A DNA stretch of 64,000 bases from Ascidiaceihabitans sp. (GTDB lineage: Bacteria > Pseudomonadota > Alphaproteobacteria > Rhodobacterales > Rhodobacteraceae): assembly GCA_028825475.1 (NCBI GenBank), contig JAPKAB010000005.1, positions 96,814 to 160,813 on the forward strand, written 5' to 3'. The stretch's first letter is position 1; every line of letters starts with the position of its first letter. A model generated the notes under the pieces. It had not been told where the DNA came from, made no database searches, and saw only the letters and a program-made list of their open reading frames with translations. Below, one piece after another: positions 60,173 to 64,000 of the stretch. Both the position numbers and the translations under genes were made by a program.

Positions 60173-61915
60173 TCAGTCAGCTAGGTCAGGTTCATCACGG
60201 TTCAAGTCTCTGACCCCAATCGCAGTTTCCTGCGCCTTGGACAAAGACCACCGAATGCGCGTGGCATACTCTACTGCGCGGCCAGATAGAACGACCTGTT
60301 GCGATGCACGTGGCTTTAATCTGCCAGTTTCCAGGTAAACGCTTGGCTCTAGGGCTAAATTAAATTTTCCGTCGTGACGAAAAACCCAAATTTCACCGCT
60401 TTTAAGTGCCATTGAGACGGCGGCACCACCCAAATCTAAAGTTGCGTCGACTTCTGGGTGGAGATGAAACCGCACATCAAACGGCACTCCACCAAGGCGT
60501 ACATCGTCCATGGAGCGATCGAACTGACGTTTCTGGGCGTCTTCCATCGCCAGTAACATGTCTTCACCAGCGAGTCCGCGGCCATCAAAGGTTAGTTCAA
60601 GTGTGCGCGCATGCGTTAGGCCATGGATGTCACAGAACCCATCATGACCGCCCTGAAACCGAAGACCATCTGGGGCTTGGCTTACCTCAATTGGCACGTG
60701 CTTTGGAGCATCGATCAAAGTTTCCAAACTGCTAGCACGATCTGCATCACCAAGGCGCGCGCTTGAGTACCCATCCAAGACCACGGTCGAATGCGATGGC
60801 GTTGCACGCCCAGCGCGCCGCCACTCAGCGCCGAAAGACGCGCCAGACCCACAGTTCACGACCAAAGGGCGACGACCCGATGTCAATTCGAATGCCAGAG
60901 TTGAAGCATGTCCACTGCGCGAAGCGCTTCCGCGTGGCGGGACCGCTGCGTCAACAATCACGCTGGTCCGACCTGCAGACAACCGCGCAAAGCCCATGGA
61001 TAGCCCATCAGGTTGGCTACTCTTGATACCAGCCGCAGCCAATGCGTGATCCAACCAGCCTTCTTGCCCACGTCCACCACCGTGAAAACGGGCTAACCCA
61101 CCATCAGAGTGGCGCAAAGTTCGCAGCGTTGGAGTGATGCGCTCAATCGCACCCAGATGCTCAGCTGGCACCTCAAGGCCAGCTTCTTCCAGTGCTGCGG
61201 CCGCCCATGTCAGCAACGCATAGACCGCAAGTAACTCTTCAGGATTGCGTGTTGGCAACCCACCCTCACTATCGACCTGAACAGCGCATTCTTTAGCCAA
61301 CGCTTTTATTGCAGGTTTGGCCAAGCCCTCCATGCCTTGCAAGGAAAGGCCTGCGTAAATCAGCCCTGTAAGCGCCTCAAAGCGCGGCAAACCAGGACTC
61401 GCGCTGTGCCAGCGTTTGGACAAAAAGGTCGTCTGTTGGGCAAGCGATAGATAAAATGCATCGGAGCGATCGCTTTCTTGGCCGCGCAAAACGAACAGAG
61501 CATGGTTGATCCAGCGAATAAGGCGGCGACCCGTCAGATCAGGCGTCCAACCCGCACCTGAACCACGCCCAAATTGGTCGATCCACTCCCACAACCAAGA
61601 TTGCATGCTTGCTCGTGAGAACGTGTCACCAACAGCGGCCAAATCGTCCATCCATGCGAAACCATGCAAATCGCCCTCGAACGCAGCATTGGGAGCTTTG
61701 AGCGCCCAAATTGATGCATTAGGGGCTTCGATCAAATATCCAGCAAACAGAAAATTTCCAGCAACCAATTGGCGGCCTTTTGCAAAACTACCGATCGTTC
61801 GAGGTTCTGGCGAAGACACAAATCTTGTCGCGGCCCGTGTGCGGGTCGCAAGTCGTGCATATACTCGATTTAGGAAACGCACTTTGCGCGCGGTGAACCC
61901 ATTTGGATTTGACAT
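60173..61915 (-). CDS. heparinase II/III family protein
   Basis: This 580-residue protein resembles the heparinase II/III-like group common beside purH in Rhodobacteraceae: an N-terminal alpha-barrel-like part ([33 protein letters not shown] region) and a C-terminal beta-sheet domain starting around [21 protein letters not shown]. Family enzymes cleave acidic polysaccharides by elimination, but this conserved cellular copy has no signal peptide and its substrate is unknown. It lies between rsmB and purH on the same strand with gaps of 82 and 20 nt. Confidence 0.9.
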   Translation of the reverse strand: MSNPNGFTARKVRFLNRVYARLATRTRAATRFVSSPEPRTIGSFAKGRQLVAGNFLFAGYLIEAPNASIWALKAPNAAFEGDLHGFAWMDDLAAVGDTFSRASMQSWLWEWIDQFGRGSGAGWTPDLTGRRLIRWINHALFVLRGQESDRSDAFYLSLAQQTTFLSKRWHSASPGLPRFEALTGLIYAGLSLQGMEGLAKPAIKALAKECAVQVDSEGGLPTRNPEELLAVYALLTWAAAALEEAGLEVPAEHLGAIERITPTLRTLRHSDGGLARFHGGGRGQEGWLDHALAAAGIKSSQPDGLSMGFARLSAGRTSVIVDAAVPPRGSASRSGHASTLAFELTSGRRPLVVNCGSGASFGAEWRRAGRATPSHSTVVLDGYSSARLGDADRASSLETLIDAPKHVPIEVSQAPDGLRFQGGHDGFCDIHGLTHARTLELTFDGRGLAGEDMLLAMEDAQKRQFDRSMDDVRLGGVPFDVRFHLHPEVDATLDLGGAAVSMALKSGEIWVFRHDGKFNLALEPSVYLETGRLKPRASQQVVLSGRAVEYATRIRWSLSKAQETAIGVRDLNRDEPDLAD

Positions 61916-61997
61916 AGTGCTCTGCCTTCTTACGCTCTAGGGGCGTTTGAAAGATTAATACCCCGGTAAGGTCAGAAAGTCACCAATTTTGCCAAAA

Positions 61998-63284
61998 TCA
62001 AGACGCTTTGGTCAGCACTGCGATATAGAAACCATCCATGCCACCCAATTCTGGCCAATAGTCTGGACGCAAACGTAAACCGCCCTCGGTCGTTGTCCAA
62101 GTCGGATCAACGCCTTCAATGCCCAACGCATCACGATTCACACTCATGTCTGGATGACGCTTTAGCGCCTCTTCAACTTGAACTTCGCCTTCATCCGGCA
62201 AAAGCGAACAGGTGCAAAACACCAAACGCCCGTCAGGTTTTAGCAAAGTCCATGCGTGATCTAGAATACGCGCCTGAAGATCAATCAGCTCACCAAATTC
62301 TGAGCCATCTTTTGCATGTGGAAGATCAGGATGCCGGCGGATCGTACCCGTTGCAGAACATGGGGCATCCAGCAAGATCGCATCAAATTCACCCTCAAGG
62401 GTAAGGGCATCAGCCACACGAACATCTGCTTTCAATCCAACGCGCGCCAAGTTTTCTTCGACACGCGCCATGCGGGATCTAGAAACATCAACGGCCGTAA
62501 CATTCGCCCCCATTGCCGACAATTGCATCGTCTTGCCACCTGGGGCCGCACAAAGATCCAGAACATTTTCACCATCCTCTGGCGCAAGGATTCGCGCAGG
62601 GATTGCCGCAGCTGCATCCTGAACCCACCAAGCACCTTCGCTATAGCCATCCATTGTCGATACCTGACCAGCATCCGCCAAACGAACAGACCCTGTCGGC
62701 AAAACTGATCCACCAACACGAGCGGCCAACGCTGCAGCATCACCATCACGTGGTGTCAAATCCAAAGGTGCCCCAGCGAAATGTGCGATTTCCATAATCG
62801 CCATCGCCTCGTTGCCCCAAGCTTGGGACAGTGGGCTTCGCAACCATTTCGGCATACGTGGGGGGCGCAAAGCGTGCCAAGCCTCTGGCCCAGTGGCCGC
62901 AACCTTGCGCAAAACTGCGTTGGTTAGACCTTTTAGCTTACCGTATCGCTTATGCCCAGAAATCAACTGAACCATCGCATTGACCACGCCGTGTGCAGCT
63001 GCGCCTTGGCACAACTCAACGGTCCCAACCCGCAACACATTGCGCACCATAAGCGGTGGATTTTTCTGCAGATGTTTATGAAGCACTCGATCAGCGCGTT
63101 CCAAGCCACGCAACGTTTCAGTTGCCAGCCGTTGGGCCCGCGCCCGATCTGCGGGTTCCAATTTATCAAGCGCACCAGCGGCTAGGACTTCGGACATCAA
63201 TTTGCCCTCACCCAGAACCTGATCCAACACATAAACTGCGCTTCTCCGCGCTTGGACGCCTGTATCGGTGCGCTTGTCTGTCAT
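61998..63284 (-). CDS. rsmB: 16S rRNA (cytosine967-C5)-methyltransferase RsmB
   Basis: This 428-residue protein has the NusB-like N-terminal RNA-binding domain (about 10-130) and a SAM methyltransferase domain with VLDLCAAPGGKTMQLSAMG near 237, the catalytic Cys in LLDAPCSATGTIRRHPDL and CTCSLLPDEGEVQVE near 350. It methylates C967 of 16S rRNA. The ATG at 63284 with AAGGATC upstream replaces the track's 63422, which overlaps the divergent sdhAF4 region. It is the first gene of the minus-strand rsmB-heparinase-purH-lspA group and is divergent from sdhAF4 by 101 nt. Confidence 0.94.
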   Translation of the reverse strand: MTDKRTDTGVQARRSAVYVLDQVLGEGKLMSEVLAAGALDKLEPADRARAQRLATETLRGLERADRVLHKHLQKNPPLMVRNVLRVGTVELCQGAAAHGVVNAMVQLISGHKRYGKLKGLTNAVLRKVAATGPEAWHALRPPRMPKWLRSPLSQAWGNEAMAIMEIAHFAGAPLDLTPRDGDAAALAARVGGSVLPTGSVRLADAGQVSTMDGYSEGAWWVQDAAAAIPARILAPEDGENVLDLCAAPGGKTMQLSAMGANVTAVDVSRSRMARVEENLARVGLKADVRVADALTLEGEFDAILLDAPCSATGTIRRHPDLPHAKDGSEFGELIDLQARILDHAWTLLKPDGRLVFCTCSLLPDEGEVQVEEALKRHPDMSVNRDALGIEGVDPTWTTTEGGLRLRPDYWPELGGMDGFYIAVLTKAS

Positions 63285-63385
63285 TGAATTGATCCTTCGC
63301 CATTCGCGTCGCAATTTCGGTACAGGGCTTGTCCCTGACAAGGCACGGCGTATATCAACGTCATGGCCGCAAAGGAACCCAATCG

Positions 63386-63562
63386 ATGACTGATATCTCA
63401 AAGGATTTACCCGAAGCCGCAAAACGTGCGCTAGCAGAGGCCGAAACGCGCCGCAAAGAACAGGGCGAATTCAAGCTACCAACCGAATTGGGCGGCCGAA
63501 AAGGACCAGAACCAGTTCGTTTTGGAGATTGGGAAAGAAAAGGGATCGCCGTCGATTTCTAG
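63386..63562 (+). CDS. sdhAF4: succinate dehydrogenase assembly factor 4 (DUF1674)
   Basis: This 58-residue protein is a DUF1674/SDHAF4 member: PEAAKRALAEAETRRKEQ followed by LGGRKGPEPVRFGDWERKGIAVDF, the C-terminal signature. The family binds the flavinated SdhA subunit during assembly of succinate dehydrogenase and guards against stray redox chemistry. The ATG at 63386 has AAAGGA upstream; the track's 63329 start lies in the rsmB intergenic region and is unlikely. The gene is monocistronic, 12 nt from the convergent downstream gene. No sdh genes lie in the window. Confidence 0.9.
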   Translation: MTDISKDLPEAAKRALAEAETRRKEQGEFKLPTELGGRKGPEPVRFGDWERKGIAVDF

Positions 63563-63574
63563 GCGATCACAAAA

Positions 63575-63931
63575 CTAATTCAGTTTGAAGTCGGCTGAAG
63601 CGCCTTCACCACGATCAGAAGTGAATCGAACGCGCCCTTCGCTGGCACGCACCTCTTGACAGTTATAGCCCAATTCGGACCCACCCCAATAAAGGCTCCG
63701 ACAAAAGAACCCATCGCGCCACATCCAGTCGCCTGTGACAGCCCAGCGTGCGCCTTTGCCCGAAATGCTACCATCTTCTGCAACTTTAATTTTGATCAGA
63801 GGGCGCGAAAGGGTTTTACCGGTAATCAAACGTACGAAATCAGATTGGCTGCTAACCATTGCCAATTCAGCCGAAGCAGACCCAGCAAACAAAGCTGCGG
63901 CACATCCAAGAGCGAGTGATCGTTTTCGCAT
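63575..63931 (-). CDS. small secreted protein of unknown function
   Basis: This 118-residue protein has a signal peptide (MRKRSLALGCAAALFAGSASA) and a mature part of about 97 residues with GARWAVTGDWMWRDGFFCRSLYWGG, which includes two cysteines (FFC and YNC) that may form a disulfide. Related Rhodobacteraceae proteins are often labelled dihydrodipicolinate reductase, which I consider a carry-over error because no such enzyme features are visible. The ATG at 63931 has AGGGAA upstream; the track's 63961 is not needed. Convergent with sdhAF4. Function unknown. Confidence 0.83.
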   Translation of the reverse strand: MRKRSLALGCAAALFAGSASAELAMVSSQSDFVRLITGKTLSRPLIKIKVAEDGSISGKGARWAVTGDWMWRDGFFCRSLYWGGSELGYNCQEVRASEGRVRFTSDRGEGASADFKLN

Positions 63932-64000
63932 AACGTGTTTCCCTACGTACTGCGGTTTCAAAGGGTCAACGCAACACTTTAGTCTTTTTGGAAAGATGGA

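Noticed and set aside
1-64000. rRNA, tRNA, CRISPR, phage or insertion-sequence features
   Set aside because: I saw no tRNA-like cloverleaf, CRISPR-type spaced repeats, transposase or phage proteins; a tRNAscan-SE and CRISPR-finder run would confirm.

Overview
The window is chromosomal DNA of an alphaproteobacterium, most likely a marine Rhodobacteraceae (Roseobacter group, Octadecabacter/Loktanella/Planktotalea-like). The case rests on protein families and gene order: rsmB - heparinase II/III - purH - lspA - DUF3035 - M16 - M16; a leuC-x-leuD arrangement; an RpoE-ChrR sigma/anti-sigma pair next to a lipid-modification operon; GlcDEF; and many DUF-type proteins typical of the group. Genus is an inference. 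Coding density is high and overlaps of 1-4 nt between co-directional genes are frequent. I saw no rRNA, tRNA, CRISPR array, prophage or insertion sequence. Many ORF-track starts are TTG/GTG extensions; I moved them where a Shine-Dalgarno (SD) site, signal peptide or promoter argued for it.

Layout. 0-2.1 kb: 5' part of an alpha/beta hydrolase and gabD. 2.1-8.7 kb (minus): glycolate oxidase glcD-glcE-(membrane protein)-glcF, two coupled trypsin-like proteases, and an Hsp20 gene with its own sigma32-like promoter and a ROSE-type RNA thermometer. 8.8-12.3 kb: DUF599, MAPEG, rlmH, rsfS, an MscS channel. 12.4-18.7 kb (plus): leuC, a DXD glycosyltransferase-like gene, leuD, a membrane protein, a secreted endonuclease/exonuclease/phosphatase protein, yghU. 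18.7-29.4 kb (minus): a binding-protein-dependent permease, then a LivFGHMJ-type ABC importer flanked by two acyl-CoA ligases (PaaK-like and FACS-like), with one small antiparallel gene inside. 29.6-32.5 kb (plus): hybrid histidine kinase, OmpR-type regulator, WGR protein. 32.6-35.3 kb: a formate dehydrogenase alpha subunit without partner subunits.

35.5-37.9 kb (plus): histidine phosphatase, GST, saccharopine dehydrogenase. 37.9-45.1 kb: a tightly overlapping five-gene minus-strand operon (FAD oxidoreductase, DUF1365, MFS, DUF3833, SDR) divergent from rpoE-chrR, then ada. A good TGATCC-N18-TATATT promoter precedes rpoE and a weaker candidate faces the operon. This fits a singlet-oxygen/membrane-lipid stress regulon. 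45-48 kb: rmuC, mutL. 48-54.7 kb: class III aminotransferase, NCS2 nucleobase permease, and deoC plus a two-domain aldehyde dehydrogenase (deoxyribose catabolism). 54.7-64 kb: M16 pair, DUF3035 lipoprotein, lspA, purH, heparinase-like, rsmB, sdhAF4, and a secreted protein.

The strongest regulatory signals are the hsp20 thermometer with its overlapping upstream ORF, the RpoE promoter, a palindrome over the -10 of glcD, an 11-bp tandem repeat inside the liv operon, and two copies of a dispersed intergenic element. I did not find a clearly new multi-gene system. The least explained items are the ligase/importer/two-component block, the ORF overlapping the hsp20 leader, the small ORF before leuC, and the antiparallel gene inside the liv operon.
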